DNA of 64,000 nucleotides, taken from Histomonas meleagridis (taxonomy: Eukaryota > Parabasalia > Tritrichomonadida > Dientamoebidae). Positions within the stretch are counted from its first letter, which is position 1; the number at the start of each line of letters is the position of its first letter. Of the stretch, positions 1 to 8,523 are shown piece by piece. Both the position numbers and the translations under genes were made by a program. The notes under the pieces are model-generated. The model worked only from the letters and a program-made list of their open reading frames with translations. It was not told where the DNA came from and searched no databases. The DNA lies in NCBI GenBank assembly GCA_020186115.1, contig WSYJ01000178.1, forward strand, positions 1,323,831 to 1,387,830. The letters run 5' to 3'.

Positions 1-203
1 ATGACAATATGAGTGTTTTTCATTAGATAGCTCTTGCCTGAAAATTATATATATGACTCAAAAATATCTCGTTCTGATAAATCATAACTACCCGTTGTAC
101 AAAATTAAACAAGTTATAATCCTCGAGGATGAGATTAACGTTATCCATTCAATATTGAATTTGCCGATCTAATGATATGCCGAACAAATTTCTTTGAATT
201 TTG

Positions 204-241
204 TCACTTTTCAGGTGCACTTTTTAGAGGCAAAACGGTTT
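204..241 (+). promoter_or_regulatory. Initiator-like TCACTTT and Myb-like AAACGGTTT before first gene
   Basis: TCACTTT at 204-210 matches the trichomonad initiator pattern (TCA, pyrimidine, T/A). AAACGGTTT at 233-241 ends 7 bases before the ATG at 249 and belongs to a motif that recurs in front of many genes in this window. The sequence is visible directly; promoter function is inferred from known trichomonad core promoters. Confidence 0.45.
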
Positions 242-248
242 ATGAAAA

Positions 249-1034
249 ATGACAAACAATATTTTAAATCAATCAGAAACACTCAGTGAGCTCTATCAAT
301 TCTTGGATTCAGCAAAATCAAAAGATGTATCTGATTTGGTTTTACCAGATTTGAGTCAAGTAGAAGAGATTCATTCTGAATTAAATATGAAGATTGAAGA
401 ACTTGAAAAAGAAATCAATCAATCCAAAGAAAACGAAAGGAAAACAAAAGCCATTATGGCAAAAAACATTGAAGATTTCAACAAAGAAAAAGAAAAGCTT
501 ATTTCAAAATATGAAAAAAAATTAGCATTACAAAAGAATAATTACGAAAAAGCGCTTAAGCATTATCAAGCCCTTCTTCAAGATTCTATCCGTGAGAAGG
601 AAGAACTAGTTGATCAAATTGAACTTTTGTCAAAAAAAATCATTGTTACCCGAGAAGAATCATCCAAACGTGAAAAAGAGATTCAACGTCAAGCGTCCAT
701 ACAGATAACACAACAGCGGGAACTTGCAATTTCACAGAACAAAGCGCAACAAAAGAAAATATATTCAAAAAAGCTCAAAACCGCCAAAGAAACCGCTTTG
801 AAATCCTTTGAACCCGAATTGAATAGTTTACTCGAAAAGCATCAAAACGAAATAAATGAAATCAATCAGAACCATAAAAAAGAACTAAACGAATTACGAG
901 AAATGATAACAAAGCAAATGAATGAAGAAAGAGAACGAATTGTTGAAAACTTAAAAAAACAACATGAAATTGAATTAAAAGAAGTCGAAGAAAGATATAA
1001 AGCGCAAATATTAAAACTAAAAGAACTGAACTAA
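249..1034 (+). CDS. Coiled-coil protein, CEP131/AZI1-like segment
   Basis: The 261-residue protein is almost wholly charged and helical, rich in E, K, Q and N, so a long coiled coil is expected from about residue 40 to the end. Residues about 185-225 (a FEPEL-x-SLLEKH-type stretch, then repeated H/E/L heptads) resemble the CEP131/AZI1 segment around its LEPE-x-x-LI-x-KH motif. CEP131 is a centriolar-satellite and ciliary protein, which would suit a flagellate basal-body role. The protein is about a quarter of the length of animal CEP131 and lacks the rest, so it may be a reduced homologue or an unrelated coiled coil that matches by composition. The ATG at 249 follows initiator-like and Myb-like elements. 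No domain beyond coiled coil is certain. Confidence 0.6.
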   Translation: MTNNILNQSETLSELYQFLDSAKSKDVSDLVLPDLSQVEEIHSELNMKIEELEKEINQSKENERKTKAIMAKNIEDFNKEKEKLISKYEKKLALQKNNYEKALKHYQALLQDSIREKEELVDQIELLSKKIIVTREESSKREKEIQRQASIQITQQRELAISQNKAQQKKIYSKKLKTAKETALKSFEPELNSLLEKHQNEINEINQNHKKELNELREMITKQMNEERERIVENLKKQHEIELKEVEERYKAQILKLKELN

Positions 1035-1475
1035 GGTAACGTGAGAAATGTTTATGTTGTAAGTAAATATAACTTTTATTATTTTAAATAAATTTTTTTT
1101 TAAACATCAAATTATATTGTTAACTAAGAAAAATAAAACCTTTTATCATGTTTGATGAACAGTAATCATTTATTCAACTGCATTAGTCCTAATGCTTTTG
1201 TAATTACATGTGTGGGTAAAATCATGATGCGATATGTTGTTGTCTCTTATATAAAATATTTTGTTAATGTAATTATGTTAGGGTAATGTATAAAAATAAC
1301 ATCTGCAAAAAAATAAATGGTCACGATTTTTAAAAAACAAAATTCGAAGGTTATTATACATTATATAATATGTTTTTTAATGAGCATAATTTTCTTCCTT
1401 TTTATTTCGAAATAAAGAAATATCAGATTGGAGCACCCCAATATCCGAGCAAACTCTTTCAAATGCTAACAAAAG
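1035..1475. other. Intergenic spacer
   Basis: A/T-rich spacer without a supportable gene. It must hold the promoter of the OST1 gene. The only G/C-rich stretch is GAGCACCCC at 1431-1439, 37 bases before the ATG, a member of a recurring promoter motif. Confidence 0.6.
1431..1439 (+). promoter_or_regulatory. G/C-rich promoter motif GAGCACCCC
   Basis: A 9-base G/C-rich stretch inside A/T-rich DNA, 37 bases before the OST1 ATG. Related copies lie at 31240-31248, 51328-51336 and 54432-54440, each 26-45 bases from a start codon. Function is unknown; a factor-binding site is inferred. Confidence 0.4.
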
Positions 1476-2795
1476 ATGCTGGCCCAATTTCTTCTTTTTA
1501 CATTTGCTCTTTCGGAAACAAATATAATAAATACAGAAGTTAACAGAAAATACAGTATAAAAGATGATCTAATAGTAGTTAATGTTTTAGTTAAAGTTTT
1601 AAACCAAGGTGAACCATTTTCAAAATACACTTTCACAATTCCGGATCGCGAAAATCAGCATATTGGACATACAACAGCTTCTTTTTCAACAAATAACATA
1701 CGTTCATTCGACAAATCACTTCCAATTTCTGTAAATGGTAATGAGTACACTGTTGATCTTCAGAAAGAAATACCAAATGGAGAAGAATTCACGTTATACT
1801 TTTCTTATACATTAGGTGATTACTTGTTGTTCATAAAGCAAAAAGTTTCATTAAATCAACGAATCCAACTTTATTTCAATACAACAAAATTCTTTAAATC
1901 AAAGTACGAGACAAGGAAATCTTCTCTTTCGATCTCAGGCATTCCAAAGGCATCCATTACTACTCCGAAGCACATTCTTGAAGATTCAGGAATTCGAATA
2001 CAATCGTCAATGATTATCCTGAAAGATTTGACGAACGATGATGGATCTGACTTCGAAATCGAGTTCACGACGTCCCGACCGATGATTCGTATTGATCAAA
2101 TAATATCACAAACTACAGTCTCTCACTGGGGAAAGACCAAACAAAAGGCGTTCTACTCAGTGACAAACGCAGGGCCGAAGTTCACTGGTGAATTTAACAG
2201 AATTGATTTCAATCCTCGAACAACTCCATGCTTCACTCAGTCCATAGAAATGAGACCTCCGAAGGGTGCCCGTAACTTTTGGGCCTCTGATGAATCAGGG
2301 CTTCTCCAGAAAGAGCTTTCTTTGACTGGAGATAATTTATTGATTCCTCTTCGTGGTCCAATGCTTAGCAGTTGGAAGGCAACGTTTACTGCTGGCTGGA
2401 CCATAGATACTTCTGTGTTTGTTTCTGGGGGATATCGCTTCGAATCTCCACTTATTACAAAATGCGTATCAGCTCCTGTAACAGAGGTTGTTGCAGAGTT
2501 TGTTCTCCCAGAAGGAGCCGTCGTCGTGGATGTACAGGTTCCAATTGATGCAAATGTCACCAAATTCATCCAGCCACATAACCTCGATTTGAACGGCCGA
2601 ACCGTCGTAAGGATTGAGGCCGACCATCTCTCGACTGAGGACGACGTGCCTGTTGTGATTTCTTATCATTTGAGCGCACATTATCACTTCTTGAAGATAT
2701 TAACATTAAGCGTCGCATTTGTCATTGTGTTTGTAGCAATAATCGTTGCAAGGCGTTTCGATTGCGGAATAGCAAATAAGCAAAAAACTCAATAA
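1476..2795 (+). CDS. OST1: Ribophorin I / OST1, oligosaccharyltransferase subunit
   Basis: This is a subunit of the ER oligosaccharyltransferase, which moves the lipid-linked glycan to Asn in N-X-S/T sequons; ribophorin I is an accessory subunit that helps present substrates to STT3. The 439 residues carry an N-terminal signal peptide (about 1-14, hydrophobic and ending near a Ser-Glu), a long beta-rich lumenal domain with the ribophorin I signatures (a VNRKY start of the first domain, a TNAGP-x-FTGEF-x-RIDF segment near 230-245 and a FWASDESGLL segment near 265-275), one transmembrane helix at about 407-427 and a short basic cytosolic tail. Length is somewhat below animal ribophorin I (about 600) and close to fungal Ost1. 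The stop is TAAA, overlapping a probable polyadenylation signal. Family assignment is from recalled motif similarity. Confidence 0.85.
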   Translation: MLAQFLLFTFALSETNIINTEVNRKYSIKDDLIVVNVLVKVLNQGEPFSKYTFTIPDRENQHIGHTTASFSTNNIRSFDKSLPISVNGNEYTVDLQKEIPNGEEFTLYFSYTLGDYLLFIKQKVSLNQRIQLYFNTTKFFKSKYETRKSSLSISGIPKASITTPKHILEDSGIRIQSSMIILKDLTNDDGSDFEIEFTTSRPMIRIDQIISQTTVSHWGKTKQKAFYSVTNAGPKFTGEFNRIDFNPRTTPCFTQSIEMRPPKGARNFWASDESGLLQKELSLTGDNLLIPLRGPMLSSWKATFTAGWTIDTSVFVSGGYRFESPLITKCVSAPVTEVVAEFVLPEGAVVVDVQVPIDANVTKFIQPHNLDLNGRTVVRIEADHLSTEDDVPVVISYHLSAHYHFLKILTLSVAFVIVFVAIIVARRFDCGIANKQKTQ

Positions 2796-3330
2796 ATCTT
2801 ATCAAATGTAATTATCAATCTAATTATAAGAAAAGAAAAATTTGCAGTAACGTTAAGCCATAATACAATATAAGCAATTTCATGTGAGATTTACAATTTT
2901 AATATGAATTATTGCATATTGAGCTATAAAGTTATAAACTTATGAAAACTTTAAATTTTCTTCAAAATCTCCAATTGTTGTTACATTTTCTCCAATGATA
3001 ACTGTTTATAATTGGATGAATTTTGTTGTTTTCTTAAATTAAGTTTGTTTGCATATCTTAATCCAAAATTAATTTTTTATCATGTTTTAATTCTACCTAA
3101 ATCGTTGTATATCACATTTCTGATGAATACTTTCCGCCTGGTTAAGGTTTATGACCCCCTTATGTCAAACTAGTTTCAACTTTACGAAATTATAAGATAT
3201 TAATATAATCAATATAGTTAAGTTATTATTAAAACAAATGAAAAAATGCGCCGCTTGAATTCAATAAAATTTATATAAACCCATAAATCAGGTTGCAGTT
3301 CTATTATTGGCATAACGGATTTCGATATAG
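2796..3330. other. Intergenic spacer
   Basis: No supportable gene, RNA or repeat seen. It separates the OST1 gene from the decayed BspA-like gene; the reading frame entering that relic has a stop at 3328, so its true 5' end is not recognisable here. Confidence 0.5.
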
Positions 3331-4612
3331 TGTTTTTTGGAAATCTATTTAATCGCATTTTGGGATTGTACATCATTAACAAATATTAAAATTCCTAATT
3401 CAGTTACATCAATTGAAACTTATACATTTGGCAATTGCTATAAATTAGAAAAAATAAAAATCGGTGAAAATGTTGAATCAATTGGAGATTATGTATTCTT
3501 TATGTGTTCATCTTTAAGTAATATAGAAATTCCATATGCAGTTACATCGATTGGAAGGCATGTATTTGAACGTTGTAAGTCATTAATTAATATCGATATT
3601 CCAAATGCAGTTACATTAATTAGTAATGCTGAATTTTTTATTGCGAATCATTAATTAAGATCACAATTCCAAATTTAGTTAAAACAATTGAAACTGAAAC
3701 ATTTTCAAATTGCTATAAATTAGAAACGATTAAAATTGGTGAAAATGTTGCAACAATTGAATATAAAGCATTTTATTATTGTCAAGATTTAAAATGTATT
3801 TATTTTACAGGCCACAAATCACCAAATATAGATTCAAATGCATTTTTAAATGTGTCAGCGCAATGTGTTATGACGTCATATTTTTATGAGGCTGAATCAT
3901 TTGGAGCGCTTTCAGTATCGAAAGGTTCTTCCATTGATCAATGCGATCAATATATTTGGCCAACGCATACATTCACTAAATCAAATGCGTTTATACAATC
4001 AAATACATTTACTAAGTCAAATTCATTTTCTCCAAGTAATACATTCACTAACTCAAATTCATTTACTAAATCAAATGCTTTTACACAATCGAATACATTC
4101 ACTAACTCAAATTCATTTACTAATTCAAATAAATTTACATCTTCATTTCGATTTGATGTAACATTCGTTCAAACATTATTTTCGAAACATTCCATTACAT
4201 AAACAATTATTTCCAAAACGATATTACCGAAAACGATTTTTATTACTTTATTTAAATCAACATATTTTTATTATTATTCAAATTTGATATCATATGAATA
4301 TATCATTCAACAATATTCGACATATTATATTATATATTTTATACATATTATAGTTATATCTTTAGTACATTTGAAAATAGATCAGGTAAAAATAAAATGT
4401 CGAATAATCTTTTGATTGGTATTATCTGTGGTTCAATCTTTATCATTCTTCTTATTGTTGGTATTATTTTGTTCTTAATTAGAAGAAATAGAAATAAAAA
4501 TTCGTATGTTAAAACTGAAACAACACCTTCGAGTTCAGTCACGAAACAACAAAACATTGAAAATGTCGATGAAGAATTCAAAAATTTTATACTAAAAGAG
4601 AATGATCAATAG
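3331..4612 (+). pseudogene. BspA-like leucine-rich repeat surface protein, 5'-truncated and frame-broken
   Basis: Residues read from 3337 are four to five BspA-type repeats (IPNSVTSI, FGNCYKLEKIKIGENV, IPYAVTSI), the LRR class that forms a very large surface-protein family in trichomonads. The frame stops at 3654; the next repeats (IPNLVKTIE, FSNCYKLETIKIGENV) continue in another frame to 4202 and then run into a TFT-x-SN repeat stalk. A third frame, open from 4298, encodes the expected end: a SGKNK linker, one transmembrane helix (about 4410-4470) and a polar cytosolic tail ending at 4612. The first break is at a T6 run (3634-3639), where one missing T would explain it. No in-frame ATG, signal peptide or N-terminal cap is present. 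Most likely a decayed, 5'-truncated copy; a sequencing slip could explain one break but not all. Confidence 0.8.
3969..4142 (+). repeat. 18-nt tandem repeats encoding TFT-x-SN stalk
   Basis: About nine degenerate 18-base units encode six-residue repeats of the form (T/S)F(T/S)xSN. Such Ser/Thr/Asn-rich stalks separate the LRR region from the membrane helix in trichomonad BspA-like proteins. The units lie inside the broken BspA-like gene. Confidence 0.75.
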
Positions 4613-5088
4613 ATATAATTTCTAATCATGTTTAAAATGGTAAATTTTACTGGGAATTTTTGTTGCATGCCCACTCTGGTAGGTAAAATTGTAAAAAGTC
4701 AAATTAGTATAAATTTAAATTTCATTTATTTATTCATATGTAAACTATACACTATTTGCATTGTAAAGCATTTAAAAAATGTATGGAACGATCAAAATGT
4801 CTTTCATTACGTTAACTTCAGTGAATTATCTTTATTTTGTTTTTAATATATTTTTTTTAAATATATTATTATTCATCTGATTGGGATCTAATAGGCGGAT
4901 AGATCAATGTATTCAAAATTCATATTATTTTGATGCTGTACAACTTTATACCTCAAATATTGTAATATTTTTCCTAAATTACAGACTTTCAACAAGTATA
5001 TATACAGATATTTTTTATTGCAAATATACAACATAATGTTTTTATTTCGTGAAAAACTAAGTGGAAACTTTAGCTAGTTTGGAATTGA
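4613..5088. other. Intergenic spacer
   Basis: Very A/T-rich spacer between the BspA-like relic and the 3' end of the ankyrin gene. Only short frames without recognisable content. The stretch 5057-5088 would be the true C-terminal end of the ankyrin protein if its last repeat were in frame. Confidence 0.5.
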
Positions 5089-6861
5089 TTAATATTCGAA
5101 TTTCTTCATGACATTGTTCTGCTGCCCATATAAGTGCTGTATTAAATAATACAAATAATTTCCAAATATTATTTTGAAACAAAAAATTAATATGATAAAT
5201 ATTATATAAAACATATGAATATCTTTAGCATTAATATCAATTCCTTCTTGCTCAAGAAGTAACTTCGCTATTTCTGTATGTCCTTTTTCGGCAGCGATCA
5301 TTAACACAGTAAAAAATAATTTAAATAATTTCCGAATATTATTTTCATACAAAAAATTATTAAAATAAATATTATCTTTAGTATTAATATCAATTCCTTC
5401 TTGTTTGAGAAGTAGTTTAACTATTTCAGTATGACCCTCTTCAGTTGCATTCATAAGTGCTGTATCAAATAATTTAATTAATTTCCAAATATTATTTTGA
5501 AATAAAAAATAATAAAAATAATTATATTTAGCATTAACATCAATTCCTTTTTGCTCAAGAAGTAATTGAACTATTTCTATATACCCTCTTATAGATGCAA
5601 TAATAAGTGCAGTTATAAATAATTTAAACAATTTCCAAATATTATTTTGAAATATGAAACAATAAAAATAAATATTATCTTTAGCATTAATATCAATTCC
5701 TTCTTTATTAATAACATATTTAATAAGCTCAATGTTTCCTGATTGTGTTGATGAAATAATGATGTCTTTTGGGATTTCGTTTTCTGCAAGGAAATATTTG
5801 ACAAGAAATATGTTTCCTGTTCTTGATGCAAAATTTATAACATCTTCGTTAACTTTCATTCCTTCTTTTTTTAAATATAATAAGATATCATAGTTATGGT
5901 ATGAAATGCATTTAATACCTAATTCTTCTAAACTGTGGGTTTTTTCGATTTTGTTTTCATAAAGATATTTAAAGATATCATTTTGATGAAATTCAATTGC
6001 TGCTTCATATGCATTTTGAAAAGATGAATGATTTTGTTCACATAAATGAATTATCTCAAGATTTCCACCAGCAACTGCATATTTACCTGTATTAATTACA
6101 TTAGCACCATTCATAAGGAAATATTTAAAACATTTAACTGATGAAAAAAATGCTGCATAATCAATTAATGAAACATTTCTTTGATTAATAAATGAACACA
6201 TTTCATAAAGTGATGGTTCAATAGTTTGGTCAAAATCAAAATTTGTTTGTGATGATATTTCTTGAAGTTTTTCTATTTCATCATTTCGAATTATTTTTGC
6301 AAGTTCATTTGGATTATGCCCTTCTTTGATTAATTTCTTATGAAGTTCGAAATCATTCTGTGTAAGTTCTTCATAAGGAATTTTTTCTGTGATATTGAAC
6401 CTCTTTATATGATAAATATTTAATATATCTTGATGATAATGAATAAAAAATGGATCTTTCATATTTTGAATAATTTTTGCTTCAATCAAATTATGATCTA
6501 TCATGAAATTTAGATAATAATATGATTCTTTTGTTCTTTTTTTAAGAAGATATCGAGAAAATACATCGGATATTTCTGATGTACACTTTTTGTCTTTCTC
6601 ATGTTTTTCTATTTCTTGTAATAATCTCAAATATATCTCATAATCATTATTCCAAATGGAAAATGATTTAAATATCATATGGCTTACAACCATATTAAAA
6701 GATATTGGATATTTATCTAAAAATTTATTAATTATGAAATTTACTGATTGATCAAAATTATTTGAGTTTAAATAAAAAATTATATCTTTGAGTGTTGTTA
6801 ATATTTTCCATTCATTTTGAGGTTTTTGTTGATTTTCTTCGTTTTCTTTATCATTTAACAT
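5089..6861 (-). CDS. DUF3447/ankyrin repeat protein
   Basis: This belongs to the large trichomonad family with an N-terminal helical region, a DUF3447 segment (about residues 230-285, with FINQRN, LIDYAAFFSS and CFKYFLMNGA) and C-terminal ankyrin repeats. The cellular role is unknown; ankyrin repeats bind proteins. The first ATG is at 6861 (590 residues); the frame extends upstream only through a TTG. The last repeats are unusual: ankyrin units keep TAL-x-x-A-x-x-G-H-x-EIV-x-LLL-x-x-x-GID-x-NAK, but a 17-18-residue Phe/Asn-rich insert with an (F/Y)xNNIxKL core gives a 50-51-residue period. In the last insert (about 5175-5222) the frame slips; a good ankyrin half-repeat (NTALIWAAEQ...) continues in another frame to a TAG at 5057-5059. 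So the C-terminus read here is probably wrong or mutated. AAACGGTC at 6886-6893 lies upstream. Confidence 0.8.
   Translation of the reverse strand: MLNDKENEENQQKPQNEWKILTTLKDIIFYLNSNNFDQSVNFIINKFLDKYPISFNMVVSHMIFKSFSIWNNDYEIYLRLLQEIEKHEKDKKCTSEISDVFSRYLLKKRTKESYYYLNFMIDHNLIEAKIIQNMKDPFFIHYHQDILNIYHIKRFNITEKIPYEELTQNDFELHKKLIKEGHNPNELAKIIRNDEIEKLQEISSQTNFDFDQTIEPSLYEMCSFINQRNVSLIDYAAFFSSVKCFKYFLMNGANVINTGKYAVAGGNLEIIHLCEQNHSSFQNAYEAAIEFHQNDIFKYLYENKIEKTHSLEELGIKCISYHNYDILLYLKKEGMKVNEDVINFASRTGNIFLVKYFLAENEIPKDIIISSTQSGNIELIKYVINKEGIDINAKDNIYFYCFIFQNNIWKLFKLFITALIIASIRGYIEIVQLLLEQKGIDVNAKYNYFYYFLFQNNIWKLIKLFDTALMNATEEGHTEIVKLLLKQEGIDINTKDNIYFNNFLYENNIRKLFKLFFTVLMIAAEKGHTEIAKLLLEQEGIDINAKDIHMFYIIFIILIFCFKIIFGNYLYYLIQHLYGQQNNVMKKFEY
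5150..5700 (-). repeat. Tandem ~153-nt ankyrin-plus-insert repeats
   Basis: Four nearly identical copies of a unit of about 150-153 bases, each an ankyrin half-repeat plus the same 51-54-base A/T-rich insert (core on the + strand AATTTCCAAATATTATTTT or a close variant). High similarity between units at the DNA level indicates recent unit duplication within the gene. Confidence 0.75.
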
Positions 6862-7254
6862 TTGTTGGTGTTGATTAATATATATAAACGGTCGCTTCCG
6901 GCCTTGCAGCAAATATTCAAAAATTTAATGCAACATCCATATAATACTTTAGTAATTATTTAATCTAGTTCGCTATCACTATTTTTTTTTTAAGATTTCA
7001 AAAAAATTTCCAAAATGGAAAACAAAATCAAAATGATTCATAATATATATTAAGGATTCCTTTGCTTTTATCCCTCTTTATCAATGCCACTTTGTTGGGC
7101 ACTAAATTTTCTATTATTTTATTGGAGAAACATTTTTTGTAGAAACTTGAATAAGGCATTTTTCTTATTAAATAAACCTCAGAAAATCAAAAACTTGAAA
7201 TACAAATTTGTTACGATTTTTAAAAATAAAAGTGTGTTACTTGTGAAAATTAAT
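6862..7254. other. Intergenic spacer with ankyrin gene promoter
   Basis: A/T-rich. It contains AAACGGTC at 6886-6893, 25 bases upstream of the ankyrin start on the minus strand, and the 3' flank of the small membrane protein that ends at 7255. No other feature seen. Confidence 0.5.
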
Positions 7255-7677
7255 TTACTTACTGCGTGCTCTGTGAACAACTTCCAAAATAATTAATATG
7301 GCTGCAGCGATAATTTCAAGAGAACCTCCTGCAACACCAAGATCTCCAGAAACGCCCAAGCAGCAAATGCCTTTTACACAATAAATTATACCACGGATAT
7401 AACCAACTTCGAAGTAAGATGTGTATTTTGTTTGGAAAATAAGACCGAATTCGACAAGTGCGTAGAAGAAAGATATAAGGCAGAAAGCCAAGCAAGAAGA
7501 CCAAAAGTAGAAGTTACCATTCCTGTTGTTATTTTCTGAGTTTGATGGGCTATAACCCGAATAAATCTTTCCAACTCCTCTACGAGAGCAAGTGTTTGCA
7601 AAAGCAGCTCCAGAAATGATTTCAGCTATGATGCAATAAATGGTGATGACGAGGTTTATGTTGATAACCACAACCAT
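7255..7677 (-). CDS. Four-helix membrane protein, paralogue of divergent neighbour
   Basis: A 140-residue protein with four predicted hydrophobic helices (about 3-25, 58-80, 92-108 and 114-134) and short polar loops; the loop between helices 1 and 2 is Ser/Asn-rich. It is a clear paralogue of the protein encoded divergently at 7828-8262: both share an FAL/FAI-(V/F)E-x-G-x-IF segment, then R-(G/A)-x-x-Y-x-x-x-G, LG and a DLG-(V/I)-A-(G/A)-GS-(L/I)-E motif before the last helix. The architecture is MARVEL/tetraspan-like but no known family is recognised. The start is the only ATG at the 5' end. Only 150 bases separate the two start codons, so the pair probably shares a bidirectional promoter. 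Confidence 0.75.
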   Translation of the reverse strand: MVVVININLVITIYCIIAEIISGAAFANTCSRRGVGKIYSGYSPSNSENNNRNGNFYFWSSCLAFCLISFFYALVEFGLIFQTKYTSYFEVGYIRGIIYCVKGICCLGVSGDLGVAGGSLEIIAAAILIILEVVHRARSK

Positions 7678-7827
7678 ATCAAAGATTTGGTGGGTGTTTT
7701 GAATGCACAGAAAAAGTCAACAGTCAGTTCAACGGGACAAAAGGCCAAGGTCAATTTCACAGAAAATTCAAAAAAAAGACTTTTTCAAAGCACACAATTC
7801 AATTTAATTCGAGCAGACACTTCAACA

Positions 7828-8262
7828 ATGTCTGGAGAAAAAAAGGTTGTTGTCTTATCAATTGATTTCATACTGGCAATTGCTGCATGCATTGCCCTGA
7901 TTCTCGTAGCAGCTACTTATATTACCTACTTAAATAAACACTGGTGGGGAGGTTCAATTAAAGTAGGATGCAGTCCAAAAGATGCTTGGGGCTGTAACAG
8001 CGCTTTCTACGCAAGTTGCACCTCCGTTATTATGACAATCACTGCTCTTTGCTTCGCTATCTTTGAAATCGGAATTATTTTCAAAGGTGCATGGTTCACA
8101 TCCATCAAAAATAGGCTTGTAAGAGCTGTTTTCTATCTCCTTCAAGGAATGATGACACTCGGAATGATGAACGATCTTGGAATTGCCGCAGGTTCCATCG
8201 AAATGATTGTTGCTGGAGTCATGATCATCATCGAAGTCTTTTTCATTTGCAAAAACCGCTAA
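7828..8262 (+). CDS. Four-helix membrane protein, paralogue of divergent neighbour
   Basis: A 144-residue protein with four hydrophobic helices (about 8-30, 56-78, 92-112 and 118-138) and a cytosolic Lys/Arg at each end. It shares with the 7255-7677 product the DLG-x-A-x-GS-x-E motif before the last helix and the surrounding G/L/Y pattern. The frame is open further upstream only through a TTG; the ATG at 7828 follows a TTCAACA context and gives a length matching its paralogue. The stop is TAAA. Function unknown; membrane location is inferred from hydrophobicity. Confidence 0.8.
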   Translation: MSGEKKVVVLSIDFILAIAACIALILVAATYITYLNKHWWGGSIKVGCSPKDAWGCNSAFYASCTSVIMTITALCFAIFEIGIIFKGAWFTSIKNRLVRAVFYLLQGMMTLGMMNDLGIAAGSIEMIVAGVMIIIEVFFICKNR

Positions 8263-8523
8263 ATAATCAGTATTTAAAGCCAAAAATATTTTTTTTCATA
8301 TGTTGACACATTTCCCCCTATCGTCTGTCAGAACGATCATGTTTTTTGTGTCCGTTTTGACGATCATTTTTATCGTCTGTTTCACGTTACTTATGAATTT
8401 TTGAGTTCCACGAGATTGTTAGAGGTAGATAATTCTATGAAATATCAATCTCGAAGTTCTCAATATTTTCAATAGAGAAATAACCTCATGTAAAGCAATG
8501 AAAATGTCAATTTCGTGTGACAG
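8263..8523. other. Convergent 3' spacer with short direct repeats
   Basis: Tail-to-tail spacer between the four-helix protein and the RecQ-like gene. TATCGTCTGT occurs twice (about 8318 and 8370) and CGATCAT twice (about 8333 and 8360), forming a small direct/inverted cluster. No gene seen. Confidence 0.4.

Noticed and set aside
2237-2687. Minus-strand frames within OST1
   Set aside because: Shadows of the ribophorin I frame with no recognisable domain.
4628-4846. Plus-strand 72-residue frame after the BspA-like relic
   Set aside because: Hydrophobic by base composition only; no start context or similarity.
5161-5700. Spliceosomal introns in the ankyrin gene
   Set aside because: The inserts keep the reading frame, lack GT...AG ends and lack the conserved trichomonad 3' motif around ACTAAC-ACAG.
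7084-7296. Plus-strand 70-residue frame
   Set aside because: Short, A/T-rich, with no domain, and overlapping the 3' end of a real gene on the other strand.
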